This document shows positions 1 to 8,336 of a DNA stretch of 64,000 nt, in pieces. Source of the DNA: Bog-473 sp963807675 (GTDB lineage Bacteria > Actinomycetota > Acidimicrobiia > Acidimicrobiales > RAAP-2); contig CAWECP010000003.1 in NCBI GenBank assembly GCA_963807675.1, positions 248,001 through 312,000 on the forward strand. The letters are read 5' to 3'. A program made the translations under genes and the position numbers. The notes beneath the pieces are model-generated. The model was not told the origin of the DNA. It searched no databases and saw only the letters and a list, made by a program, of their open reading frames with translations. Positions within the stretch are counted from its first letter, which is position 1. Every line of letters begins with the position of its first letter.

Positions 1-984
1 GTCATTCCCGCATACACGATGGCGCGCTGGACCCTTCTGTGTGCAGCGGTCGATGCTCTCGAGGCGCAATCAAGACCACCGGACGAAGTCCTCGTGTGCA
101 TAGATCACAATCAAGACCTGTATCAGCGTTGCCTGGAGCACTGGCCCGATCAGGGAAGCACACGCTCCCGAATCCGTGTGCTGCTCGACGACAGCGGACG
201 CGACGAGCAGGCGGAGGACTTCTATCATCAGATCTACGGCACTCGCCGCCGATTCGGAGCTGGGTCAGCCAGGAACGTGGGGGCCTGGGCATCGACGGGG
301 GACGTCCTCGTGTTCCAGGACGACGATGCGATTGCCGACGAGACATGCGTCGAGAAGATCCTCGAGGCCTTTGCATCAGACCCGCACGTCGTCGCCGTGG
401 GAGGGGCTCCACTCCCTTCGTACGAAACCTCCCGACCGCGCTGGTTTCCTTTCGAATTCGATTGGGTGTTCGGCTGCTCCTACGCGGGGATGCCGACGGC
501 CCGGGCTCCTTACCGTCATCTCATCGGTGCAATTCTTGCCGTGCGGCGGACGGCCTTCGACCGGGTGGGAGGGTTCCATTCAGTCGACTTCGACGACCTC
601 GATTTATGCCAGCGGGTTGCGGCGGCTTTCGGTCCGAACGCCCTCGTGTACGAGCCCGGAGCAATCGTCCGTCACTATGTGCCGGCCGAAAGGGTGACCT
701 GGCGGTACTTCTGGCGGCGTCCCCTGGCGGTCAATCGGGCGAAGGTGATCGCTTTCGACGAAATGGGTGATGCCGCCAACCTCACCGCCGAGCTCGAGTT
801 CGTAACTCGGTCCTTGACGGCAGGCCTGCTCCGGGAGGGCAGGGCTCTACTCCACGGAGATGGCTTCGCCGCCCTTCGAATGGTGAACATCCTGCTGGGA
901 GTGACCATGGCCGGTGTGGGCCACCTCCTCGGGCAGGCCGACACACGGTTGTCCCGCCAGCGCGGCGTCGTGCCTGCGGGCTGA
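1..984 (+). CDS. Family 2 glycosyltransferase, 5' end outside the window
   Basis: Frame 1 is open from the first base, and reading begins V-I-P-A-Y-T, the usual first beta strand of a GT-A family 2 glycosyltransferase, so only a few N-terminal residues are missing; the internal ATG at 19 is not the likely start. The metal-binding motif is QDDDAIAD (near residue 100 of the visible part), followed by VGGFHSVDFDDLDLCQRV, which supplies the acidic catalytic region, and RYFWRRP near the C-terminus. No transmembrane segment is obvious except a weak hydrophobic stretch near the end. The enzyme would transfer a sugar from a nucleotide donor to a surface glycan or small acceptor; donor and acceptor cannot be read from sequence. 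It opens the polysaccharide block. Confidence 0.88.
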   Translation, partial: VIPAYTMARWTLLCAAVDALEAQSRPPDEVLVCIDHNQDLYQRCLEHWPDQGSTRSRIRVLLDDSGRDEQAEDFYHQIYGTRRRFGAGSARNVGAWASTGDVLVFQDDDAIADETCVEKILEAFASDPHVVAVGGAPLPSYETSRPRWFPFEFDWVFGCSYAGMPTARAPYRHLIGAILAVRRTAFDRVGGFHSVDFDDLDLCQRVAAAFGPNALVYEPGAIVRHYVPAERVTWRYFWRRPLAVNRAKVIAFDEMGDAANLTAELEFVTRSLTAGLLREGRALLHGDGFAALRMVNILLGVTMAGVGHLLGQADTRLSRQRGVVPAG

Positions 985-1258
985 AGCTGCGGAATCGGAT
1001 GCCGAGGGTCTCGGCGGCCTTCGGTTGGGGACTGCAAGCGCAGGACGGTCGAGGCCGGGAGGATCCGTACGGTACGTTCCGCGCGGGCTCGTGCACCCGC
1101 CAGGCGACGTACAGAGGAGCTACCCGATCTGTTCCGGGTCCCATTCCTGCGAGGGCTGCATTGCCAGCCCCTGCAGCTCCGTCCGACGCTCCCTGTGCAG
1201 GCGACGGCCGAGGGCCCCCGACCCGATGATCAGAGAGGTTGGCTTGCCACCAGGAACG
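985..1258. other. Intergenic gap between convergent glycosyltransferases
   Basis: Short open frames here on both strands have no recognisable motif and look like high-GC shadows. The first bases after the GT2 stop (gctgaagctgcgga) recur near 4612, upstream of the deacetylase stop, a small local repeat. No convincing hairpin terminator was found. Confidence 0.4.
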
Positions 1259-2497
1259 TCACAGACGTTCACCGCGGGCCTCGTCGTTTCGCACCAGGTC
1301 CAGGTAGAGCCCCTCAAGCCGCTCTGTCACCGCCGAGGCCGTGAAGGAGCGGACCCGCTGAAGACCCCTCCGGCCCATCTCGCTGGTTTCGGCGGGGGAA
1401 GCGAGCAAGGAAGCGATCGCTTTGGCCAACGACGCCGCGTCACCGGGCGGGACGAGCAACCCCGTCGAGCCATCCTCGATGAGCTCCGGAATGCCTCCGC
1501 TCTCTGAACCCACGACTGGCCGGCCGGCGGCCATGGCTTCCAGTACCACGGTCGGGCATGCATCGCCGACGATCGAAGGAACGACGACCAAGCGTGCGGA
1601 GCGCATCAAGTCCATCATGTCCTGCGCGGGAACGGGGCCTAACACGTTCACCCCTTTGACAGGTGCCAGCGGGGTGTCCGGGAACGTCCTCCCGGCCATG
1701 AGAAGCGGCGGAGGATCGCTCAGTTGTTCATAGGCGGCAAGGAGGACGGTCACTCCCTTGTCGAAGCGAAGATCGCCGGCGAACAGGATCGGGCCCTCGC
1801 TGGCGATGAGATTGGCTTCGGCCCATGTGGCGGCATCCACCAAAATGGAATCGGGCACGAAATTCGGGATCACGACGCTGTGGACGGTCGAATCGAGTTG
1901 CGTCTTGTCGGCGACGGCAGCGCTGACGGGGACGAACGCACTGACCCGCGATCGCCTCTTCCGTCGCTGGATGGTGTTGGCGACGTAGACACCGGGGCCC
2001 ATGACCCGTCCGTACATCTCCGAAGCGCAGCGGACGCAGGCGCGGGGTTCAGGACCTGGGCAGACGGAATTTCCTCTCATCATTCGCTTCGTTGCACAAA
2101 CATGGCTGTAGTCGTGCATCGTGTAGACCACGGGCGGTCCGCTGCGCCCAGCAGCGCCCAATACCGAGTTCACGATCCAGTCGTGTGCGTGGAGGACGTC
2201 GTAGCCACGGCTCGAGATCAGCCCCCTGATCTGGGCACGGAGCCGAGGGTCGGCGATGGGGGTGGCATGCGGTCTTTCCTTCTCGCTGTAGATCCCCGGA
2301 AACCGCTGGGCGCTGGATTGCAGGCGATGAACCTTCACCTTGCCGTCGACGCTCGTGCCGACCCGACCTTCCGAGGAGATGGTTGCGACGTCGACCTCGT
2401 GTCCGCGGCCGACGAGCCCAAAAGCGAGATCACGCACGTGACGTTCCTGACCGCCTGTCACGGGGGGATAGAACTGGCTGACCAACAGGATGCGCAC
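1259..2497 (-). CDS. Family 4 glycosyltransferase with a four-cysteine insert
   Basis: The protein (412 aa from a GTG at 2497) begins VRILLVSQFYPPVTGGQE, the standard GT-B N-terminal strand and glycine loop of GT4 enzymes. The C-terminal donor-binding domain has LRFDKGVTVLLAAYEQL and VLEAMAAGRPVVGSESGG followed by IPELI, the EX7E-type retaining-transferase motif. A Cys cluster (VCATKRMM, then VCPGPEPRACVRC) lies about 130 residues in and may bind zinc. The open frame extends upstream to 2650, but the extra 51 residues do not resemble a GT4 N-terminus. There is no clear Shine-Dalgarno; a TATCAT hexamer lies 9 nt upstream of the GTG, compatible with a short or absent leader. Likely role is assembly of a cell-surface polysaccharide. 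Confidence 0.87.
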   Translation of the reverse strand: MRILLVSQFYPPVTGGQERHVRDLAFGLVGRGHEVDVATISSEGRVGTSVDGKVKVHRLQSSAQRFPGIYSEKERPHATPIADPRLRAQIRGLISSRGYDVLHAHDWIVNSVLGAAGRSGPPVVYTMHDYSHVCATKRMMRGNSVCPGPEPRACVRCASEMYGRVMGPGVYVANTIQRRKRRSRVSAFVPVSAAVADKTQLDSTVHSVVIPNFVPDSILVDAATWAEANLIASEGPILFAGDLRFDKGVTVLLAAYEQLSDPPPLLMAGRTFPDTPLAPVKGVNVLGPVPAQDMMDLMRSARLVVVPSIVGDACPTVVLEAMAAGRPVVGSESGGIPELIEDGSTGLLVPPGDAASLAKAIASLLASPAETSEMGRRGLQRVRSFTASAVTERLEGLYLDLVRNDEARGERL

Positions 2498-2613
2498 GCC
2501 GGGACGATGATACCGCGAGGAGGGTCTGGCTCGACGGTGATTCGGGGAAAACACGCTGCGGGAGGCGCATTCCCCGAGACGTGCGGGCTCGCGGGTTCCC
2601 CTGCTCCCAACGG

Positions 2614-3332
2614 GTAGTGACTTTCGAAGACGGATGTGCAGACAATCCATGTACCGCCCTGCCGATCGCTCAAGCGAAAGGCGTTGCGATCCGACAATTC
2701 CTGTGGCATGTGGTGGGACCGCCTAGCCGCTCCCTGGAATGGGCGCCCGAGCCTCGGTCACGGAAGTCCGCGCGTCCAGGGCCGGTGAGACACTCCGTGT
2801 CCGCCTCGGCCAGCACGGGGAGCAATAGGCGTTCATGACCCTGCACGAACAGATCCGAGCTTTTCCGGGGACCGACGTCGACTCCACCTTGGACCGCATA
2901 GCGTCGGCGCGGGGTGTGCCTTCGGATGCCCCTGCGGACGCTCGGGGCCTGACCTCGGCCGAGCTCGGGAAACTGGCGTCGGCGGACCTGGCCACCATTG
3001 ACGCCCACCCCAACCTCCACGTGCGCCTGGTCGGACACCCGCACGCGGACCAGCTCGAAGCGATCGCGGCCTCCGAGACCGATCTCGAGCGTCTCCCCGG
3101 TCATCTGGTCAAACACTTCGCCTACCCTTACGGCCGTGCTGGCGACTTCGACCCGACATCGATCAACGCAGAGCAGAGGGCGGGTTATTTTGAGACTGCA
3201 TGCTCGTCGACCCCGCGACGTGTCCATCCCGACACCGACGGCCTCGAGCTGCCACGTCCCATCGTGAGCGATTGGGGGAGGTCCCGCTTCCGAGCCCAAA
3301 AGCTGCGTTGGGGGGGTGTGGTGACCCGGTGA
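2614..3332 (+). pseudogene. Decayed second copy of the polysaccharide deacetylase
   Basis: Three frames together spell a damaged relative of the intact deacetylase at 4631-5539. From 2614 one frame reads VVTFEDGCADN then ALPIAQAKGVAI, matching VVTLDDGYADN and ALPIAESRGVPI of the intact gene. A second frame near 2706 reads MWWDRLAAPW, matching LWWDRLGVLL. A third frame (2835-3332) carries the C-terminal half: LTSAELGKLASADLATIDAH, HVRL, HFAYPYG and FETAC. The first about 60 codons and a middle section are missing. The final TGA overlaps the GTG start of the downstream GT4 (GTGA), so the parent gene was translationally coupled to it. It cannot encode a working NodB-fold enzyme. Confidence 0.82.
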
Positions 3333-4438
3333 GGGTCGCCATGTTCACCTCACGGTTCCTGCCCCTCGCCGGAGGGGTCGAGACGCATGTGGACGAGGTG
3401 GCTCGGAGATTGGTGGCCCAGGGAACCGACGTCACCGTGCTCACGACCGACTCCACCGGCCGCCTTCCCCGCCGCGAGGAACGGGACGGCGTCGTCGTGC
3501 GGCGATTCCCCATTTACCCTCGACGGGGAGACATCTATGTGTCGCCCCCTCTGATGCGCGAGATCCAAACTGGTCCGTACGACCTCGTCCACGTGCAGGG
3601 GATCACCAGGCTCCTTCCACCGCTCGTCCTCAGGGCCGCCGAACGTCGGGGAGTACCAACTGTCGTGACGTTCCACACGGGGGGGCACTCGAGTCGTTTG
3701 CGCATGGCGATTCGAGGAAGCCAGCGGAGAGCCGTGGGGCCCCTGCTTCGCCGCACCGACGCGCTGGTCGCGGTCAGCAAGGGTGAGGAGCAGATCTACC
3801 GTCAGGCACTGGGGCCAGGTGGGCCATCACTCCGTGTGATTCGGAACGGGGCGGAGGCTTTGCCCGTCGGCCAGGTGCCGGATGGTCTCACCGGTTCACC
3901 GCTGGTCGTCTCAGTCGCTCGCCTGGAGCGCTTCAAAGGTCACCATCGCCTGATCGCGGCCATGCCCGCCTTGTGTCGGATGACAGCGGCGCCTCACCTC
4001 GTCATCGCCGGGCGAGGCGCCTATGACCAGCGGCTCCATCGCCTCGCCAGGAAGCTGGGCGTGCAGGATTGCGTGACCTTCACTTCGTTCGAGGAGACAC
4101 AACGAGCCGAGCTCGGCGCGCTGCTCGGCGCGTGTGACGTGTTCTCCCTTATGAGCGAGTACGAGGGGCATCCGATCGCTGTGCTGGAGGCGCTTGCAGC
4201 CGGATGCAGAGTGGTCGTCTCGTCCAGTCCCGGCCTGGACGAGCTGGCCGCTTACGAGAACGTGGATACCGTCGAGGCGTCCGCCGGTCCCGCCGAGCTG
4301 GCCGATCTTCTCGCATCGGCGGCCACCAAACCACGAGCGGCGGCACCGGTCCTGCCTTCGTGGGATGAGTGCGTCGAGGAGCTACTCGAGCTGTACCGAC
4401 AAGTGCTTTCGTCCTCCGCGAAGTCCACCAGCCGCTGA
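3329..4438 (+). CDS. Family 4 glycosyltransferase
   Basis: This 369-aa GT-B enzyme starts VRVAMFTSRFLPLAGGVE at a GTG overlapping the preceding deacetylase remnant; a G-rich stretch just upstream can serve as ribosome site, and the extra codons upstream in the same frame are not GT-like. Motifs in order: VHVQGITR in the N-terminal Rossmann domain, SVARLERFKGHHRLI at the start of the donor domain, IAGRGAYDQRL, and SEYEGHPIAVLEALAAGCRV, the EX7E region. It transfers a sugar from an activated donor in surface-glycan synthesis. The 192 bp that follow up to the deacetylase hold no gene I can support. Confidence 0.87.
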   Translation: MRVAMFTSRFLPLAGGVETHVDEVARRLVAQGTDVTVLTTDSTGRLPRREERDGVVVRRFPIYPRRGDIYVSPPLMREIQTGPYDLVHVQGITRLLPPLVLRAAERRGVPTVVTFHTGGHSSRLRMAIRGSQRRAVGPLLRRTDALVAVSKGEEQIYRQALGPGGPSLRVIRNGAEALPVGQVPDGLTGSPLVVSVARLERFKGHHRLIAAMPALCRMTAAPHLVIAGRGAYDQRLHRLARKLGVQDCVTFTSFEETQRAELGALLGACDVFSLMSEYEGHPIAVLEALAAGCRVVVSSSPGLDELAAYENVDTVEASAGPAELADLLASAATKPRAAAPVLPSWDECVEELLELYRQVLSSSAKSTSR

Positions 4439-4630
4439 CCGACGGTCGAATCGGGCCGCGTCGACGGTAGACGTCGACCTCCGAGATTCTCATGACCCAC
4501 GGGCTCGGCCTTGACCGGCACCACCGTGCGCCAGGCAGAGGCGCTGGGCTTGGCCACCCTCCAAGGAGATGAAGAGCTCACCATGGTTAGGCGAACCACG
4601 CCCATCGACGGCTGAAGCTGCGGACCGAGA

Positions 4631-5539
4631 TCAGCGCCGAGTGAGGAGTTTCCATCGCTCCCAGCTCACCCGGAAGCGTCGGCCGCTCCAGTTCATGATC
4701 ATGCGGCGCGGAAGAAGAAAAGGGTTCGAAGTGGATCTGGCATTGGCCGGAATGGTCGTACAGGCCGTTTCGAACCCACTCGAGCGCACAGCGTCCACGG
4801 AAGATTCGTTGAAGCTGTCACTTCCACCAAAGGGGTACGCAAAATGCGTGACCGATCGCCCAATCAGCCCTTCGAGGGCCTCCTTCGAGGAGGAGATGTT
4901 CTCTTCTTGTTCCCGTGCCGGAAGGTTGCTAAGTCGCACGTGGTCCAACGTATGGGCACCGATCGTCACCAGTTCGGAGGCCGCCAACCGGCGCAACTCG
5001 GACGACGTGAGCGTCCGCGCTCCGGGCGTCGGAGAAGCGGGAGTTCCCCATTCCTGGGAGACCGCGTCGAGGATGCGATGGATCTCCGTCACCGGTAACG
5101 GCAGGAGCTGGCTCCGAACCGACCCAAGATCGTCAGGGGAACCAAGCGCGATGCGGACGGGGCCGTCCGCCAGCGGCAGATTGATCTCATGGATCCCCGA
5201 GGGACGCGAGCCCAGCAGCACACCCAGGCGATCCCACCACAACCCCTGTTCTCCGTCCACGTGGCCACTGGTGACGAAGACGGTGATGGGAACCCCCCTG
5301 GATTCCGCGATCGGCAACGCGTTCGTGAGATTGTCGGCATATCCGTCGTCAAGGGTCACCACGACGCGGGGCCGACGCGAGGGAAGGGCGATCTGATCCA
5401 AGGTCGACGGCTCGCCATGCCTGACGATCTCGTCGAGGTGCGCAGCGAAATTCTCCGGGGTCACGCAGAGTCTGAACGGGTCTTCAGCCTCACTCGCGAC
5501 CCGGTGATAGCAGAGAATCATTGACCCGCTACGACTCAT
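4631..5539 (-). CDS. Polysaccharide deacetylase (NodB fold)
   Basis: The 302-aa protein starts at ATG 5539, preceded by GAGG six bases upstream; the longer open frame to 5827 adds Arg-rich sequence that does not fit. NodB motif 1 is TLDDGYADN (two Asp, metal and base), motif 2 is GAHTLDHVRL (H-x3-H metal ligands), and HFAYPFGG supplies the later core strand. The N-terminus MILCYHRV is typical of carbohydrate esterase family 4 proteins of exopolysaccharide loci. No signal peptide or membrane anchor is visible, so it probably acts on a cytoplasmic, lipid-linked or nucleotide-sugar intermediate. It is convergent with the two-gene unit holding its decayed copy, implying an older duplication. Confidence 0.88.
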   Translation of the reverse strand: MSRSGSMILCYHRVASEAEDPFRLCVTPENFAAHLDEIVRHGEPSTLDQIALPSRRPRVVVTLDDGYADNLTNALPIAESRGVPITVFVTSGHVDGEQGLWWDRLGVLLGSRPSGIHEINLPLADGPVRIALGSPDDLGSVRSQLLPLPVTEIHRILDAVSQEWGTPASPTPGARTLTSSELRRLAASELVTIGAHTLDHVRLSNLPAREQEENISSSKEALEGLIGRSVTHFAYPFGGSDSFNESSVDAVRSSGFETACTTIPANARSTSNPFLLPRRMIMNWSGRRFRVSWERWKLLTRR

Positions 5540-5654
5540 GACACACCTCGTGACCCTGTGGCTCCGCGATATCGATGACCGCCTCGGATGGCGTCGCTGC
5601 GCTCGGAGCAACCGCGCAGAAACCTTACCCGGCAAGCCGTATCGGCCGGTGACT

Positions 5655-6530
5655 CTACCCTGGGCCGGTGCCCGACAGGCTGAACGGTTGCAGCACCACT
5701 CCAAGCCGATCGAGGACCTCGAGGTGGGGCACGTTCGGCGCCGGCCGGACGAGCCCAAGGAGGGAGTCAGCTCGCACCGGCAGTGGGAGCGGCAGGATCT
5801 CAGCCGCCCGCAGGGCCCCATACGCAACCCGCGGTGGCGTACGGACGAAATGAGGCCGAGGCTTCCCGATGGTGGCCGCGAAGCTCGTCAAGAGCCGCCG
5901 GAACGGGACCGGGTCGGGATGGGCGATCCCCACCGGGACACGGGCACGTCGTCGGCCCCGGCCAAGGCGACAATGGCGGCCGCGAAGTCGTGCTCTGCCA
6001 CGGTGAATTGGCGCGCGGCCGGTCCGAAGTCGGGCAGGAGGGGCAGCGCAGCCAGCCGGCGCAGCGTGCCGGCCATGCCTCCCCATGCGGGCCCGTAGAC
6101 CAGGCCCGGGCGGACAATGCACATCCCACGGGCCCGTGCCGCCCCCTCAATGGCCAGCTTGGCGCGGCCGTAGTGCTGACGAGTCCCCGGGTACGCCGAC
6201 ATCGACGACAGCGTGATCGTCCGGTCAACCCCCTCCGAGAGAGCCCGATCGAACAGCGCGATGGTCCCGAAGACGTTCGACCCCCAGATGTCCGCCCTCT
6301 TCGTGAGGGCCATGTCGTAGGCGCAGTGGACGAGCAGGTCGACACCCTTGAGGGCATCGGTCGTTTCCGCAGTGGCAAGGTCGAAGAAGTGGTCGTCGGT
6401 TCCCGGGGCCGGCGACCGAACGAGCCGACGGACGCGATGCCCCGCAGACTCGAAGGCGGCGACGAGGACCGAACCCAGGTAGCCCGAGGCACCGGTGATG
6501 GCGACGACGGTGCCGAGGACTCTTGGTCAC
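5655..6530 (-). CDS. NAD-dependent epimerase/dehydratase, broken by frameshifts
   Basis: Three reading frames give one extended SDR protein. A GTG at 6530 overlaps the TGA expected for the upstream GMC gene. The next frame gives VVAITGASGYLGSVLVAAF (GxxGxxG dinucleotide site), VDLLVHCAYDMAL, TLSSMSAYPG and HYGRAKLAIE (a Y-x3-K catalytic pair), then VRPGLVYG. Near 5940 the frame shifts again to VGIAHPDPVPFRRLL and the C-terminus ending at 5655. The shift at about 5940 is repaired by one extra C in a CCC run. It would modify a sugar nucleotide or lipid-linked glycan together with the GMC oxidoreductase. With all motifs kept, sequence error is as likely as real loss. Confidence 0.72.
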
Positions 6531-8117
6531 CTGGCCGCCCCAGCGCCTCGCTGGCGATGCGGTGGGCGTTCGCCATGATCGTCAAGGTGAAGGTGGTTGC
6601 GGGCACCTCCGTGAACACCGAGGCGTCGACCAGGTGGATGCGGTCCCAGGCGGCCAGGCGCCCCGTCCTATCCGTCGTCCGGACGGAACGGGTCGGGCCG
6701 TGCGGGAAGCTGGCGCCGAAGTGATAGCTCTTGGCCGCCGGCGAGACCGAGATCATCGGAGCGACCGGCCACAGGTCCAGGGCTGGGGCGACCTTCAGCA
6801 TGGCGCGTACCAGGGCATGCAACATGTGCGGCCACCCGTCCTCCCCGTCGCGCTCGAGCTCCACCGTGGGGAGTTCCGTCGCTCCCGCCGCCGACGGGCC
6901 ACGACCCTTACCCGCGGCGATGCCCACCCGGGCACGTAGCCGAGCCCCACTGAGATCCTCCGCAGAAGAGCGGCAAGAACGGGGTCGGCGTGTGGCTGGC
7001 GGATGGCACCCGGAAGCGAGCCGAGAAAAGCGGGGTTGTAGTCGTAGAAGTGGACCTGGCAGAGATCGACGCCCTCGCCCGTGGCGTCGTAGACCAGGTT
7101 GAACTGGTTCAGGGTGAAATTGCGGGCCCAGCGCGGGTCGCTCACGGGACGGACGGATAGTGCGGGGAGGACGAACTGCACGGACTCTTGCAGGTAGACG
7201 GGCTGGTCGAGTACCTCGAGGGACCCGAGCACCAGCCGGGTCGTTCCGATGCCCCCGCAGGCCACGAAGATCCGATCGGCGCTCAGACGTTCGATCCGGC
7301 CCGTTGCCGTGTCCCGGACCAGGACGTGCGGTTGCCCGTCGACCTCTTCCAGGCGCACGGCGAGCAGGCCAGCCCGGTAGGTGATCCGGTTCTCCGCCCG
7401 GAGGCGGTCGAAGGTGTGCGCACTCGAGTAGATGAGCCCGTAGGGGCAGCCCGTCATGCACATGCCACACCGGGTGCACTCGTCGGCCTTGAAGGCCAGC
7501 CGGGCCCGGCCGAGCGTGATGCCGTGCGACTGGACCAACGACCGGCGTGCCCCGTACCGCTCCAGCACGCGATCGGTCCGCTCGGCCAAGGGTGGCAGGC
7601 CCCGGGCCGGGACCAGGAGCGGGAACAGTTCGGCCAGATCGTCCTCGTCTCCGGCCAGGGTCATTTCCCCCAAGGCGACGCGGTAGTGCGGCTCCATGTC
7701 GGCCATCGAAATGGGCCAGCGGTCGAAGGTTGCCCTCGAGAAGGGCATGATCTGGGCCCCCCAGACATTCGAGAACCCGCCGTAGGCCCCCGAGACCACC
7801 GACGCGTTGGCCGGACCGAGCGGGTCGATCCCGCCCAACTGCCCCACGTCACGGAAGGGAAAATCAGAGCCGTAGGAGCGCTTCTGCGGCAGCTCCCCTC
7901 GTGGACTCGATACCGGCTGAAGTCCGATGCGCTCGACGTCGGAGGTTGACCACGACCGTTCCGCTGTGGTGGAGAGCCGCTGCAATGTGGATTGCAGATC
8001 TGGCTCCAGGGTCGCTCCGACGTCGATTACGGTGACCTTGTGGGCGGGATCTGCGGTCAGCGCGAGGGCGACACCGGCCGCGGCGGGACCCGACCCGATG
8101 ATCAGCGCGGTCGGCAT
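6527..8117 (-). CDS. GMC-family oxidoreductase with a Cys cluster, frameshifted
   Basis: Translation starts at ATG 8117 behind GGGAGGGAG. The N-terminus ALIIGSGPAAAGVALAL is the FAD-binding loop, and GGFSNVWGAQ follows. An inserted CTRCGMCMTGCPYG (C-x2-C-x2-C-x3-C-P) resembles a 4Fe-4S ligand set. VACGGIGTTRLVL continues the FAD domain. Near 6930 the frame shifts; the other frame supplies the C-terminal catalytic domain, with HFGASFPHG and VDASVFTEVPATTFTLTIMA. One extra C at the CCC run (6930-6932 on the + strand) restores the frame. A further missing base near 6538-6541 would bring the TGA at 6527 into frame, overlapping the epimerase GTG. It likely oxidises a sugar or alcohol in glycan modification. 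Confidence 0.78.
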
Positions 8118-8183
8118 CGCGGACGCTCCCTCCCGACCCTTCCGGTGATTCTCAGCTGACCTTGAGCAGTTGACCGGAAATTG

Positions 8184-8191
8184 TCACGTGA
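8184..8191. promoter_or_regulatory. TCACGTGA palindrome in a divergent promoter region
   Basis: A perfect 8-bp palindrome sits in the 219-bp region between the GMC gene (leftward, start 8117) and the GT2 gene (rightward, start 8337), about 10 bp before a -35 element. TTGACC and GGTCAA lie on either side at unequal distance. It could be a regulator site, but an 8-mer alone is weak evidence. Confidence 0.3.
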
Positions 8192-8201
8192 TCTGGTCAA
8201 A

Positions 8202-8230
8202 TTGACGGCCCCGATTAGGGACGTTATGCT
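8202..8230 (+). promoter_or_regulatory. Sigma-70-type promoter for the DPM1-like glycosyltransferase
   Basis: TTGACG (8202-8207) and TATGCT (8225-8230) are separated by exactly 17 bp and point to the GT2 gene at 8337. Initiation near 8237 would leave a 5' leader of about 100 nt, long for this gene-dense region. Confidence 0.6.
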
Positions 8231-8336
8231 CTACTTGGACCGGGCGCGGCTTGTCATCATCTAGGTGGCGGGCAGCGGCCACGACAAGTGCCCGCTTGGC
8301 GAATTCGGGCACGACTCCAGATAGGGGATATAGGCG

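Noticed and set aside
985..1258. Possible small gene between the two glycosyltransferases
   Set aside because: Several short frames exist but none has a ribosome site or conserved-looking sequence.
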